Positions 48,201-62,200 are shown, numbered from the stretch's first letter. The stretch: DNA of 64,000 nucleotides from Aplidium turbinatum (GCA_918807975.1 OU964923.1:20379235-20443234); one strand, 5' to 3'. Translations and numbers: made by a program. Notes: generated by a model not told the origin, from the sequence alone.

Positions 48201-48970
48201 CGCAAAATACAAAAGATTCTGATTTTGGAAGGGCTTCAGGGAAACTTTGCTTACTGGTCAATGCAATGCTGTAAGTAGAGAGTATCACTCTGTGAATTAT
48301 ACTGTAAATCTGTCACAAATGCCAATTGTAGATCATAATTAACGTTTCATAATCGACGAATCAAAGTCACTTTCAGAAAATTGTTCTTGATTGTGCAGCA
48401 TACTTAGGTGATACCATCTCAGCAATAGTGATAAACCAAAAAACCCTTTGCATCTTTGTGAGGTAAACTTGATGGCAAAGATTCGGTCTCTGCTGTAGTT
48501 GTTACCAATTTGTTACATAATAAAATCGGATTTCAGTCTCTCTGTCACAGCATCGCAATAATGACAGTCCACTTGGTGTAGTTTCTTTCACCAAGACATT
48601 AAAAAAAATGGTGTCTTTGTATTTTTACTACTTGTGCGTAGTTACCCAACTATGGCATAACTCGGTGTTGACAGTCGACCAGCAAATAGTCGTTAGGAAA
48701 ACACCCCTGATGACTGTTTGTAGGTCTATAGTTATTAGTTATGCTACTAAGTATACATAATTTACCCATCTATACTTCAATTCAGAAAATATGACCTTAA
48801 AAATGTGTGAAATATCAAAAAATTATTTAAAAAAAAACACGTTTCATTGGCGAATAAATATTTTGTGATGTCATGTTGTAATCTGCAATGAACTGCTTAC
48901 CTTGTGAAAACGAAACACTGACCAAACATAGAAGTAGCGTTAATGAATACAGAAATATTCTTGCATTCAT
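37785..48970 (-). CDS. Secreted ShK-ShK-TSP1-trypsin-like serine protease, complete, 10 exons
   Basis: Exons: 48901-48970, 47923-48054, 46946-47056, 45599-45754, 45135-45289, 43288-43385, 42866-42995, 42367-42472, 41454-41614, 37785-37997. All have GT/AG borders and matching phases; the total is 1,332 bases, or 443 residues plus stop. The signal peptide is MNARIFLYSLTLLLCLVSVS. ShK domains fall at about 24-67 and 68-104 (six cysteines each) and TSP1 at 105-156. An activation site RIIGG (R193/I194) leads into an S1 protease. It is therefore a secreted zymogen whose N-terminal modules probably bind matrix, carbohydrate or another surface. The substrate is unknown. The start is the only ATG followed by a signal peptide. 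Confidence 0.9.
38788..39179. mobile_element. TIR MITE with 9-bp TSD that has taken in a SINE B copy
   Basis: Inverted arms of about 80 bases start GGTAGCCACTTTATCAAGTC and end GACTTGTTAAAGTGGCTACT. An exact 9-bp duplication GTTAAATGG lies at 38779-38787 and 39180-39188. The centre (about 38895-39030) is a tRNA-derived SINE B copy (B box on the minus strand GGGTTCGATTCCCAC). It lies in the last intron of the protease gene. Confidence 0.85.
39508..39893. mobile_element. TIR MITE with 9-bp TSD, inserted in SINE A; contains a tRNA-Gly-like sequence
   Basis: The ends GCGAAAATTTTTTTCCCACC and its mirror ending AAAAAAAATTTCGC are flanked by an exact 9-bp GACCGGGCC (39499-39507, 39894-39902). At about 39599-39675 it holds a tRNA-like stretch, with A box TGGTTCAGTGG and B box GGGTTCGACGCCC. 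Confidence 0.85.
39930..40763 (-). mobile_element. hAT transposon, internally deleted, 8-bp TSD
   Basis: The ends are CAGGAGTCGGCAAACTT and AGTTTGCCGACTCCTG, flanked by exact CTCTACAA at 39922-39929 and 40764-40771. A minus-strand frame (40520-40257) gives RVMCLFGSTYCCEQLFSKIN, the C-terminal dimerisation motif of hAT transposases. The rest of the enzyme is missing, so it is non-autonomous. Confidence 0.9.
44110..44655 (+). mobile_element. 3' tail of a LINE (non-LTR) ORF2, 5'-truncated
   Basis: Plus-strand frames give the end of a reverse-transcriptase polyprotein: LPRPTWVKLNGIRNGVGRFH, SNMYKWGLAPSSACECGAEE, then QTADHVILECPIY and a stop at about 44653. The Cys-rich CxC...HxxxxC tail is typical of several animal LINE clades. 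The frame shifts at least once near 44400. It lies between protease exons 5 and 6. Confidence 0.75.
45064..45113. repeat. Solitary hAT right end
   Basis: AAAGGTTGGAGACCGCTG looks like a hAT right terminus. No matching left end is present nearby, so it is a truncated remnant. Confidence 0.4.
45599..48970 (-). CDS. Signal, ShK and TSP1 exons of the secreted protease
   Basis: Exon 1 (48901-48970) encodes the signal peptide. Exon 2 (47923-48054) is ShK: CKDESDGCEVF to CTYTCGWC. Exon 3 (46946-47056) is ShK: TCVDEFPSCENV to CKKTCKWC. Exon 4 (45599-45754) is TSP1: KWNVLSDCSKSCGNGTR to CNMGRCP. Every module is bounded by phase-1 introns, the classic pattern for exon-shuffled extracellular modules. 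The TSP1 repeat keeps only one of the usual tryptophans. Confidence 0.88.
45911..46401. mobile_element. hAT MITE with 8-bp TSD
   Basis: The ends are CAGAGGTCACCAAACTACGG and GTTTGGTGACCCCTG, flanked by exact CTATAGGG at 45903-45910 and 46402-46409. It lies between ShK2 and TSP1 exons of the protease gene. No transposase is present. Confidence 0.9.
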
Positions 48971-51900
48971 ACTGGTATTTTTAAGTTTATTTGTTTGTTT
49001 TTTTCTACTTTTTTTGCTAGCCTGTTGGTTTATCAAACGTAATTATGTCTTTAGACACAAAAATTTTTTAACTTCCGAAATATTGGATATAGATCACAAA
49101 AATAGTGGATCTAAAAATGAATCTTGTTTTTTCAAATGAGTTGTTAGCACGTTTGAATATTCCTTGACGTTTGAATAAGTAAGTTAAATTATCACCACCC
49201 AAAAGCAGTATAACTTTAACACTTTTTCACTTTGTTGAGTTTACTATCATTTTACGAGTACACAACTAATCTTTCAAAGTCGATTTCTAATTCACGTCTT
49301 TCTAAATACTGTAGGTCTTGGATAACTGAAGCAATAATAAAGTTTTCGTATATTTTGTTATTGGAGGATGTAGCTTTAGTTCTTCCTGTTTTCACTCCGC
49401 ATACCTTTTTATGCATTCGTGACATGATATTGGTAGCCAGGTTGAATCTCGAAGAATAAAATATAATAACAATAAAAACGCAGCACAAGAAGCAGGATTT
49501 TTGTATATTCACAGCTTCAGCGGCGCCCACTTCTCGTATGCTTTATGTTTATACTTCCGGTTATCAATTTCCCTTCACTGATTCACTTTATCCAATTGGT
49601 TACAAAGAGCTTTGACACACTTAACAAAAACGTGATTGAAATTTTTACCATAAGTACTGCGGATTTTTTGTAGTAAACGCAACAAACACATGAAGGAACT
49701 GCAAGATTCAATTAGCTGTGGCATTAGCAATATTTGAAAGTTGAACAATGAACACCTTCTCTTCTTCTTCTTGCGTATGACGTAGCTATTCAAATAACAC
49801 CATTTAATCGCTTAATTGTAACCGGTGATTTGTCTAAGTAAACCAGTGGTTTTCAATGTTGAGCGTGGCAGCCTTTTGTTGGATTTTGATGTTTGAAGAC
49901 ATAATGAAGCAATTTAGACCCATTGACTTGTCTAACGCCTTATACCTGTAATTCTATTGCATTGGGAAAGCAAATGCACTTGTCTTCAAACTGATTGGTA
50001 AAATACCTTTTTATGCTGATATGCTGTACAATCGGAACATGAACACCTGTTTTTTCTATCGCACGATCGAAATGAAAGTACAGAGGCGTGTTAACCACCC
50101 CCGTTCTCCCTGGCCGGTAGGTTCTCCGTGTAAGGGTCTATTTCTTTTTGGTCGGTCAAGTGTTTTTTGGCCATTAGAAAACAAGAAAAAATGGACATAA
50201 TTATAATAGCTTAAATCACATCATAGAATTTTGTTTTGCTGGTCATTATTTTGTAGGACTTCCTATTTTAAATCAAAAATGCCAGAAAATACAGCACTCC
50301 TCCAATATTTTGTTAGAGCTTGTAGAAAAATAAATAATATCATTCTAGCTTTCTTGAAAAATAATTTCAATTGTGGGTATACTGGATAGGTACAGCAGGT
50401 CTACTGCAACAATAAAGGCGAAGAATAAACATTCTTGAAGTGTGCATTTTTTACTAAATTGATAGCAGAGACATTTTTATTCCTTTATTAAAAAACTTTT
50501 GCCCAAGATTAATGCATCAACGGTAAATTTCTTGACATTGGCTAATGGTTTGAAAAACAAGGTTGGAAGAATAGTTTAGTGCTCCAACCAATCAAAAGTA
50601 TACATAAATCAACTTTGCAGGAATACGAATCCACCTATCGGTATTAGAGGACTCCAAGTGGTACTCTCACGACACTGAAAGTGGATATAATTTTCTTGTA
50701 TTAACAACATGCTGAAATAACAAGTTCGGCAAGCTACACTACAGTGCAACTGAAACATCAGATGTTGGGTTAACAGCCGGTGCAAAGTTTTATTGTCTTG
50801 CCAAACTTGATGATCGATGTTTCAAGATAAACTGTAGAAGACCGAAGTTCCATCGGATCGTTTTACTGTTTGAAAGTACAAGGTTGGCAGACTTTGTTTA
50901 GTCAATAACTGCACTGAAAGACTGATTTTAGTCGAACTAAGACAGTTTCTTGGAACCTCAATCCAATTGAAAATAGTGAATCATTGAAGATTGATGTTTT
51001 ATTTGATCAACTTCCAAGGTTTCAGCCGTATCCAAATAGCCTAAAATGAGTGAATTAACTTTTTTTTTTATCTCACCAAAACATTTTCATTTTTTATTAG
51101 GTATACAATGTCATACCATGCCGTCATGTTGAGTCTTTTAAGATAGATTGTGAATTTATTCTAGGAAAAGTCGCCGTCACTGCAAAGGCCTTTTCTTGAA
51201 TGTGACCAGCGGGCAAATAAGAATAATTTGGTAAAAATCTACTGGGGGTTATTTTCGACGTAAGAAAACAGTCGATTGCTGTCGAAATAAAGCTAGCGAT
51301 GTAATTTGCCTTAGCGTGACGTGATTCAATGTTGCATTTGAATCAGGTTTTTAAAACTTGGTAATTTTGATGGCAACAGCAGCATGCACAAAGTTTTCTT
51401 ATGAAAGTCTTTACTTCTCATGTCTAGTTGGTGTCTTCTGAGTGTCACAGCCCCAGAATTTTAAATGTAAATAAACTTGTCAAACAATGTTCTTTGGGCT
51501 AAAATTGAATCTTAGCATCTCATCTGTGCGGCAACGCGTTGGGAAAATGTTTCACAATTTAATTGTGAAATGTCGTTGCATTTGCAACCGCACTAATATG
51601 GTCTGACGTCGTTTGAATATTTGAAGTTAACTTTACAATGGTTAAAATACACTCAAGTTCTGACAAATACGAGTGAAATGACTTTGTCTGGTTAGAAATG
51701 TTTTAACTGTTCGTCAAGATTTTACAAGTAACACTTCACAGCCTAATATAACAATGCTTAATTTGTGTAAGTTCTACCTTCTGAGCTTACAGTCACCTAT
51801 TCAGTAGTCTTGACAGGTTGGTCCAAGGGGTACTTTTAAACCGGGACCGGGATAACTTAAGAGGCCCGTGCCGTGACCTTTAAAAGACGCCTGGAAACTT

Positions 51901-54900
51901 GAAAAAACACCACGTATTCTTTGGATGTGGGTAGAGCCTTTTTCTTAGAAGTGTCTTAATTTAGGGCCTGAGGATCTCATTTGTAAAAACCCCAAAAAAT
52001 CCTCTCAACGGCCTTACACATACTCATTGCATTTTAGCAAAATTTGTATCCCCTATTCATGACATTTTCTGATCGAAAGGCCATCATTGGTTTAAAAGTT
52101 TTAGCAACCGGTAGCCTACTGCTTTTGGTTTACTGTGCCAAGGAAAATCCATTTGGGTTGCTACATTAATTAGATGATCATTTGTCAATGATGCGTACGC
52201 GGAAAGAGTAATTAACTTAAGATAACTGTACCAGATTACTTTGATTTAAAATACCATGTAGTTTAAATTTTAGTGTAGGCTATTATTACTGCGCATGTTT
52301 GATTTCGAACATAACGTTCAAATTCTAGATGTGTCTAGTTAGTAATAAATAATAGCGATCAATCGAGAAGTCGTTTTCCGATAAGGATAAATTAGCAGAT
52401 GATATGTTTATCAATATATGCTATGTATATTGTTTTGCAAATTAAAGCAATTTATATTTGACAAACACTAATAGTCAGTACATTTTTGTAATAGGCTATA
52501 CGCATTTATATTTTGTTTGCATGGATAAAGTTCTGCACGTGCACCCATATGAACGGATATGACTAGTTTAATGTAAGCTAGGCCTACATCATCTTGGTTT
52601 AGGATAAGATCTATCGAAGAAAACTCTTTTGTATAACAAAGTAGCGTTTTGTCATAGTTAAAATCTTTAATAGTTTTTTTAGCGATCCTATTTACAGGAG
52701 GCTGTTTTTTGGTTGCACTATCGTTTTAAAGAGATAATAGGCCATTTACGTGATTCAGAGTCGTAGAGAATTGTAAGCCTAATTCCTACAAATCTTCATT
52801 GTATTTCGTATTGAGATATAGTATAAAACTTTTTCTGCCAAACCATGCTTCGCAGGTAGGCTATAAAATTCAATAAGTAAATGTGATCATTTTAAACATC
52901 CTTCATTCAAATATTTTACTACAGAGCGTATCTTCAATATATACAAATGAAAAAGTTTTACAAACCATGTACTTTCAAAGGAAATACCCTAGTCATGACA
53001 AAAAGAACGTTTCTTTATTACGTCAAAAACGACAAGTAAACCCGGGAGGCATAAGCCGTCCGTCCTGAACAACACCCAGAGGGAGAAATTACTGTGCAAG
53101 GTTGCACCGGTCGTGTTCTACGAGTTAATTTTAGCTTTCGTGGTTGATGTTTGTTAAATTGTGAGGAAAAGGAAGATCGTGACCACAATTAAGCTGATAT
53201 TTCCAAAGGTTGATAGGCGACACGAAAGCTTTTATGCCAAAAGTGATGACGTAAAAATGCTGAATCAGAAGGGTAATGCACAAGACGAAATGGAAGCTCT
53301 TGTTTCGGTAATCCCAACTTAGTGATCGGATAGTTGCCAGTTTGTCCAGGCCTGGATTTAATTTCAGACTATACCAAAGGCTTTTAAACGATTGTAGTTT
53401 TTCTTGCCTATGGAATGCTGTGCTGGTGTCCTGAATAGCTACAGTACAATATCAAAATCGTAAAACCTACAGATCCTAAACCAGGCCAAAGCGACTGTGC
53501 AGTGTGCACCTAATAACAACACGGTTGTTCGTACAAGCAAGCTAGTGTGTTACTTAAGAAAGATTAGAATTTCAAGAAATGGAAATGTTTGTTAGTCCGG
53601 CACCTCAGTAACTTTCTTGATTTGAGTAGGGCAGCCAGTTTTGGAGGAGCTTTCTTGTTATTAAAAAGCTCCCACTTTAGAGATTTGACTTTTTATTTCT
53701 ACAAGGTCGTAAGTTGCCAGAGAAAGGTTTTACCAAATGAACAGAAAAATCAACAGGATGTGCAAATACTGATTTAAAAGTTTTCAAATATAAGGAAAGA
53801 TGAATGTTTTAGAAAGCAGAGATCACGTGACGTCAGACCAATCTCAATCAAAACAACAAAAACACGTGTTTGAAGAAAACAAAAGATTTTTTATTCACCG
53901 ATTGTCTGTTTTGAAACAAGTACGTTTTTATGGAATGAAGTAGCGTACAACCAGTTTGAAAAAAGGGTGCCATAAAAATGCAAGGCTTTGACAATATTGC
54001 TAAAATCATTTTAATGTCCTTGTAGAAAAACAAGAAATGTAATCAAATTGTTTAAAATGGGCTACTGTATATAACAATGCACGGTTTTACAGTATTTTTG
54101 GTGCAGTCTTAAGACTAATATAGCTTGCTTGTTTTTTTATCGTTTCACTCATAAATTATCAAAATTTGATGTTGACAATAGCTACTTTAACGGCATGTAC
54201 TGTAAAAAATTACAATATCTGCATCGCAAAACAAAAACAAACAATGTTGTTTGGAGACTAAAAAATCGATAACTAGTAGCCTGTAACTTTACAATGTTGT
54301 AAAAAAGCAACTGAAGAAATTTTTTTTCATTGTTTTCGGGTTTCATAACTTTCTGTTGTACAATAAAATGTGACTTTTAACGGCCCTAGCTATCGCTTAA
54401 TTGCAAAAGTTGCCGCCAAAGCACGATGGAATCAGACAATGAGTTATTCCACACTGTCCTTAAAACTAATTTCAATAAAGGCTAGACTGTGGCGAAACTT
54501 GGCGACAGTAAACTATTTAAAAATGTTCCCTCAATTTTGTGATTGCTTAAAATCAAATAAAATGACTAATTGGTGTGAAAACAAGTATTAAGTGCTGGTT
54601 ACTTTTAGGGATAGATGCAATGATATGAGCAACTCTTGTTCGAACGGCTAAAGCAAAACATCAAACGAAAACATTTCTGAGAAGGGATCGCAATTCCGTG
54701 ATAAAAAAGCTATCCCCACAGCTCACGATTTGACTTAAATATAACGTGTCTGCAGCTGGATTAAAATTTGTCAAATTGACTACTTATGTAACGTCTTGAA
54801 ACGTTACAATTTTATACGATGGAGATCATACATGATGGGCTGACGGCGTAACGTGTTGGCAGAGTGTGAATTGTTGAAGATCTATGCATTCGACCTATGA

Positions 54901-55610
54901 TGTAAAGACAGCCTTAGGCGTTTTAAAATATCTTTTTGCTGCAACGTGTCTGATTTCCGCTTAGCATTAGTTTTGATATTTTAATGTATTGTCTTTACTT
55001 TATTTGCTGACTGTGCAAAGTTAAGAGCAGTTGTCCGTCAGAGGTAATGGTGTCAATGCTTTGATAAACGCAGGCTGGGACACCAAACCAGCAAAAACTA
55101 AATGGATAAGCAGACAGTAATGATGTTGCTGGTTCGATTTCTGTCTACAACGTAGTTTTATAAACGTTTAACTTCCGCGAGAACACAACCCATGGGTTGA
55201 TCGGCAATTGACAATCACACCTTTTATGCATTGATTAGAACAGCTGCAAATAAACTGAGAGTATGAAGAGTAGTAGAAGGTTGGTTTAGTGTCATGTGAC
55301 TTTTGTTTTCTCAAACATCATTTCAGCAGTTTCTTGTTTGAAAATTTGATAGCTACTATATCATGCAGAATTACTTTTCATTTTTCTCCGCTTTTGCCGA
55401 GTTTACAAAACTGTGATTTTCATTTATATGTATTTTTTTCTCTCAACAAAGTTACTATTACGATACAACAATTTTTTATTTAACCTGGAAGGTGACTTGT
55501 TTTCAATTAAAAAGCGTTTTTGTATTAAAGCAGAAATATTTTGTTAATAAGTTTTGTTTCAGAAGACCCTAATAGGTTTCGCATAATAAAAAAATCTGGT
55601 TGCTTTTAAA
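48971..55610. other. Intergenic region between two divergent secreted-protein genes; nothing recognised
   Basis: 6.6 kb of AT-rich DNA. I saw no splice-compatible exon series, RNA gene or bounded transposon. It must hold the promoters of both genes, but I cannot point to elements. A short perfect palindrome (TTTCACAATTTAATTGTGAAA-like) sits near 51549. Confidence 0.5.
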
Positions 55611-56185
55611 ATGTTGACGTTGCGAGTTCTATTATGGCTTGGATCTTGTGCGTCACTTATTTCTGCTCAAGGTAACACTGCTATTTTAAAGCTACAGTGG
55701 CTAGTTACTTCACCAGGGGCTTTCATTGGAGGGACAAGATTTAAAGATTTTTAAACTATTTAACCTTTTTTAGCTGTAAATTTTCAGAATATTAATTTTA
55801 CTACTAGAAAAGCATTTTGGGAGCATCTCGTTAATGTAAGTCAAGTCGCCTAACCTAAGGATTTGAACTCATGTTACGAACACTATTCTTTCCAATAATA
55901 AACTTGCGGTGTATTTTTATTTTACGACACAAAATAGCTGGTTGAGTAGATCTGAGATCGATTCCAGGTCCGGCTAAACCGGAGACTTTAAAAACGGAAC
56001 CGATTGTGTTCTGTCTTGCATCACGCAATGAGAATAAGTCGGGAAATAATGTGATGACATCGTAAACCTGATATAGAATGAAAAATAAGTCCTGTCGCTA
56101 AAATACCTTAGCTGATGTAGACTTAGTTTACATAGATAGTTAGTTATATAGATATATAGATATATTATTATATTTATTATTATTA

Positions 56186-56267
<82 letters not shown>

Positions 56268-59200
56268 GATATATTATTATTATTATATTATATAGATATA
56301 TATTAGTTATATAGATAGTTAGATGTAGACTTAGTTTACGTAGATGTAGTTTGTTGTAATAAATAAAGCCATGATATTATTATTATTACCATGTTGAGTA
56401 ACTGTTGTAGATTTTGTTTCTTGTTTGTTGTGAAATTTAATCTTTGTATCGCAACGATTGCTGTGTTAATTGCACATCGATTTTCTACACTTCTTTACTG
56501 TGATTTTGTTTTGCAACAGGGTGCCAAGACAATGCAGCTATTGAAGTCTGTCGATTCTACGTTACACGGTGCAATTCCCCTTTCACATTCTTTCAAAATT
56601 ATCTAAAAGTAAATTGCAGAAAAACTTGTGGATTTTGTGAAAACTCAGGTAAATATGGTTCTGATTGACTAAACGTTTACCCTTTATGAATAATTTTTCC
56701 TTTCAGCCATTGCACCACCACACCCGATAATCATATCGTATAAAGAGTGGTTTCGAGCGGGGGAGAAATTCCTTCCCAATTTTATGGAAGGAATTTTGAC
56801 AGAAGCATTTTTGTTTTCACTAACATTGGCTTTAATGATTAGTTACACCACTTTATATTGTAGGCTACAATTGGGAATAATATTGAACTTATTTTGTGAG
56901 ATCATGATTTATGTATGACTATTAAAGATTTTTGATTTGCATAGATGGGAAGGGAATCTTTGCATCCAACTTAAAGAAGGGTAATGTCTTGAGTTATACA
57001 GTATTTCCACAATGGGGATTAGATTCACGTCCTGGCGTCATTATGGCCTACAGACGATATTTACTTTCAGCTGTGCGGCTAAACCGTCAACTTACATGTT
57101 CGGTTTTCCGTTTAAAGTTCTCTGCTGGCTTATTTTTGATACACTTTTATTGCAAACCAGGTAAATTTTGTGTTCAAAAAACGAAAAATCAAAGATTGGT
57201 CTTGCAAGGTTATTTAGAATGAAAGCTCCAACATAGGCAAAGGGAGAAGTACATCAAAAAAGGTTGGGAACCTCTGGTCTGAAGAGTCCAGCGCTCCTCA
57301 GCCGTGACTCCTGAGTAACCCTAAATAGAAAGGAGATATTTTCCAGCAGGCCACGAGTGGGCTATAAACTCTCACTAGTGGCATTTGAATAACAGCAAAA
57401 TGCAAGTGCAAACTTTAACTCCTTGTCAAAATGACTACCTCAGGCATTCTGGTGTCATGTAATTATAAGTCATCGTCCTAACTCTAAGAGAAATGATATT
57501 TTCAGCTTCTGGCTGTCTCCTCATAACGTATATCTCGCTTATAGTCTGCAAGAACGCATTACAGAGGCTTGTTAGACTTTTTCAACATAATGCTGCAAGT
57601 TTGGTTTATCAGTCCGTTAGCTCAATGGCAAATCGCCCGGCTAAAAATCAAGCTGCTATGGTTCAGCTCTCAGGAAGTGTGTTTATGCAATGCATTTCAG
57701 GACTGCTCTCCATTCAGCATCACCTAGTAGATAAATGCTTCAACAATAGCTATAGAAACTTCACTCTGCCAATCTCACTAACCGGCCCTGTGTCAGCGGT
57801 TCATAGCATCTACAAGTATGCGAAATTTCTAGGCATATCCTAACAAGGCTTTGACAGTCCGAGGATAAAGATCCAAACCAAAATTGTTGTCTATGCAACA
57901 AAAAAATAACATCATCTTAATGTAAGCAGTGAAATTTGCCTTAATGCGCGTTCAACACGGAGTCAGATACAATTAAAAATTCCAGATTGATTCTTTCCAG
58001 GGTCGTGAAATTATCTTGCTACCAGAAACGGAAATTGAAGAAAAGTTTAAGAACTAACAACTGAAACAGCGTAACACGACCTAAAACAAATCATGACAAA
58101 GTTAATCAAAACTTGCTTGCATCACTTTGTTTCGAAGTTTGAACAATTAAAACTGCTATAAAACCAATCTATACTGATGTAAAAGTACTGTAAGTGTATT
58201 ATAGCCTACATTGCAACAGACTACTAAAACATTATAAGTGAACATATAGAGCTATGGTACTAAAATGACTGCAGTTCCAAAACAGCACTTTTCCATATCT
58301 TTTCTACGTTTGTACATCAGGAGCCTGCAATTGTTTCAGACACTATAAATAAAAAAACGCCTAAAAGTGTTCCTGGGCCTGTACCAATAAACCAATTAAA
58401 CCTCAAACCATTTGGGTGTTCTGTGTTTTTTCTCGCGATTTTTAGTTGTGCCTACATCGCATGTTGAATATTGCAGGTCCGTCTTGGGGCTTGTGGACAA
58501 CATATTCTCAATGCGACGTCACATGTGGCGGAGGAACACAAATGCGCACCAGAGTCTGTCAAGATGGGACTGTGGCTAATCAATGTGAAGGTTCAAGTAC
58601 TGAAACACGGTCTTGCGAAAGCCAACTTTGCCCAAGTAATTGCTGAGTTTAATTAAAAATTGTCATTAGTTAAGATTGTCTGCAGCAATTGATGAAGACT
58701 TCAGAAAATGTTTCATTCTGCATAGTCATTGCTCATTGTTCCTTTTTAGTACTGCACATGAAATCTAGAGTAGCCCGTAGCCTATAACGTACCTTGTATT
58801 TTTGCATTAGCCTATGTTCCAATCAACACAAACTAGTTTGCATCTTGCCAAGGCTACTTGTCGTGTCGTAGGCTACTATATAGGTCTAGATTTTTCAAAA
58901 AAAACTTTGATGTAGCCTACGGGTCGTCAGACCACTCGGCATGCGACAACTCAGCAGGTGCTCCACCTTAGCAAGTAGCCTAAGCTGCACTTCAGCTACT
59001 GCCAAGCCAGCAAATGAGATTTACGCGCTCATGTTGGACTTGTTTAGTCAGCGTTTGTCAAACCAATTTTCGACTCCAATTTTGTCAAACCATGTTCGAC
59101 TCCAGCCACCCGCACTTGCTGTTGTTTCTCTGGGCAAGAAGCTTTACGATAATTGCCTCAACCCAGTGATCTATTTCGAGTAATGGGTAGTACCAAATTT

Positions 59201-62200
59201 AAGTCATAAGTAGAGTAGACAACCGGAAACAGACATTGCCGTCGGCTGCAGCGTGGGTCAGGTGTACGTCGGAAGGCGTACACCGATGCATAGCGCTCAA
59301 GTCCGCTTTCCCGCAATGCAGGATAAAGATAAACAAACAAATTTTGCTGACTTGTGACATTCCAAGTTTTGGCTTGCTCAGTTTCATCATTTATCAGCTT
59401 CAGCCACTTGCTCAAATGTTGCTAGCTCAGTTGTGGCTTGCTTAGCTCTCAACTGATAATTTGCAGAAGACTCAGTCTACGGTAGCATTAACAATTACAT
59501 CTTAAGGTTTCCGTAAGGTCAGCGACAATCTTAAAATGTAGTTTATTACTGTTTTTTAGTTCAAGTAGCATGTTGCAAAAAACAATTTTTTTCGGTGAAG
59601 TTGTATTGACTGCGACAGACGCCTCTGTTACAAAGCAGCCTATCCTATAGGCCTACATTTATTAAAATATTTGCATTAAACTAATTTTTAGCTAAAGGAA
59701 TTCAACGATAAGATTTTATTGTTTGCTTGAATCTTTATCCTCGAACTGAGAAAGCTTCTTCAAGAGCTTTTAATCCTAACAGTTTTGCCTATTTGTAGAC
59801 GCTTTGAACCACTGACGTAGGCCGGTCACTGAGATTAACAGAGTAAAGTTTCAGATTGTTGAAGTGTTGTTGTCTGTGAGTATTTCATCACCAGGTGCCC
59901 CTGAACCGAGAGCAGTTCTTGAAATACGTTGCTTACCACGGCATGCAGAACTGTAGCCTACCTTGTGTTGATGTTTAGAATGTGGTACCATTTAATTTAT
60001 TGTAGGCTACAACTTAAATTAAAGAATTATTTTTACCCCACATTTTTCATGGAAGCCATTAAAACTACGAGGTCTTTAGAAGAGCAGCAGCCTATTATTA
60101 TCTTTACTTTAACTTTATTCAATTGTTCCATTATTGCAGTTTGGGGAGACTGGTATACAACAGGTCAGTGTAGTAGGACATGCGGTGGAGGCTTACAACA
60201 GGAAAGAAGAGACTGCACGCAGGGTAATTGCGTTGGAGAAGATCAAAGAAGCATATTAGCGTGCAATGAACAAGACTGTCCAGCAGGTATGTAAATAACG
60301 ACGTTGTACAGTAACTTGGGAAAACCTGCAAAGAAACATCTCTTCTCACTCAAAGTTAATTTACGAAAATTTCAACTAAACAGCACTGCATAGATAATAT
60401 GCATTTTTACACGATTTTCTTGCTTCTCGTCTTCCAATCAAAATTTTCTACTCAAATAGCATGAAGTAGGTTATCCTTGTTTTAAAAAAAATGCTTTCCA
60501 ATCCAAACCATTGAAATCTCTCGGCAGTGTTTTCTGCAAAGAATACAATGCACATTGCACAAGGACTAGTTTTTCACCTTATCTCGCTTTGCAATTGGTG
60601 GCTATACATGCTGGAGCAGTAACAACAGTTCTCGCAGTATCGAATTTGTGACATGAAGAAAACGTATAGTTTCTTATAATTTTTAATTTTTTCTGCTTTA
60701 TTTCTTCTTCAACACTGTAAAGTTCATCAACACGTTAAACGTCCTTGGCGTCCATGTATCTGTGCAATATTGATGTGTCAATATCATGTGTTCATTGTGC
60801 AATATTGAAATTCATAGGCTACCTCATTTTACAATAAAGTTAAATTTTTTTTAGGGCTTTATTTAACAAATATTTTAGAAAGCAGAGATTAGTTCTTTTA
60901 ATTGATGACGCATCCTAATTGCTATTTAATCCCAAGAACTAGTGAAAGACGCAATTATTCAATTAACTGGAGTTGTTTTTTGAACTACACCGTCGTATTG
61001 GGAAGCAAATTCTTATTAGGCGTACTTTGGCAATGAGTAAAAAAAGCAGCAGGCTACCACTTTATGAACACAAACGTCAACATTGTTGTTTATTTATCTC
61101 ACATTCTCTGAAATCATAGTACCATACCTTAGCTGGGGGTAAACATAGGCGAAGAACAGTATTGTTATTTCGCTTAGATCAGTGGTTCTTAACCTATGGG
61201 TAATTACCCACATGTGGGTAATTTCAGGATAGCAGGTGGGTAATCAGCTGAACCAAAATATTTAGAATTATAGATGTAACAAACAATGTCACAGCTGTAA
61301 GTGGTAAAGTTGTTTTATTACTTACACTTTTTTTGATGTTTTGAGTCCGTTCAAAACAACCAGTGATATTTTATTTTAATATGAAAATTTTCCCAGTGAA
61401 GAAGATGAAGATATCCAAGAAGGGTTTTTAGACATGATTTATGAGTCATCTGTCAAGGCTTCTTCTGAAGATAAAAGCTTGGGAAAATCCTGGGGAATGA
61501 TGGGGAAAGTATATCTAAAAGTTGCGCAAAAAACCACTAACATTGTTGACTATGTTCCCTTCCACTTATCTCTGTGAATCAGCATTTTCAAGTGTTGTTG
61601 CTTTGAAATAAAAATCTGGAAACAAGCTTTTAGATCTGGAGTCAGATTTGCGTTGTGCAGTATCCAAAATCACACCCGATATTGCATCGATTGTACATAA
61701 AAAACAAGAGCAAATGTCTCACTGACACTATTGATGTCATTCTTTGCATTAAATGCTGTTTTTGTTGAATAACGCTCTTCTATATTTTTAATATGGCAAA
61801 ATACCAAGATAGATAAAATTAGATTTTGGGTAATGAGACTTTGATCTGGACAGAAATGGGTAATAAGGGAAAAAAGGTTAAGAACCACTGGCTTAGATAG
61901 TAGGCTATCCCACTATTTCAGGTTTGAAATTTTTCGAATGTCCAAACAAAAATAAATTTAACCTCTAGCCTAATAGTTGCTTGATGCTCTGGGCTACGAC
62001 CGTGTGACACACGATGAAGAAGAAGTCAAGTTGCAAGTGTGGATAATTATTGATCAAATAATATACTTTTACTGTAAATTAGAGCACGTTTAGTTTGTAT
62101 TCAAGTAGTTGTATGCTCTTCCTAAATACAAAGTAAAGGTGCTAAAAACATTGAATCACGTGACCATCATAACTCCGTCTAGTTTTATGATCTTGACAGA

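Noticed and set aside
49232-49793. Short frames upstream of the protease gene
   Set aside because: No recognisable domain and no consistent splice sites.
56932-57222. 96-codon frame in an intron of the ShK/TSP1 gene
   Set aside because: No cysteine pattern of ShK or TSP1 and no good phase-1 acceptor.
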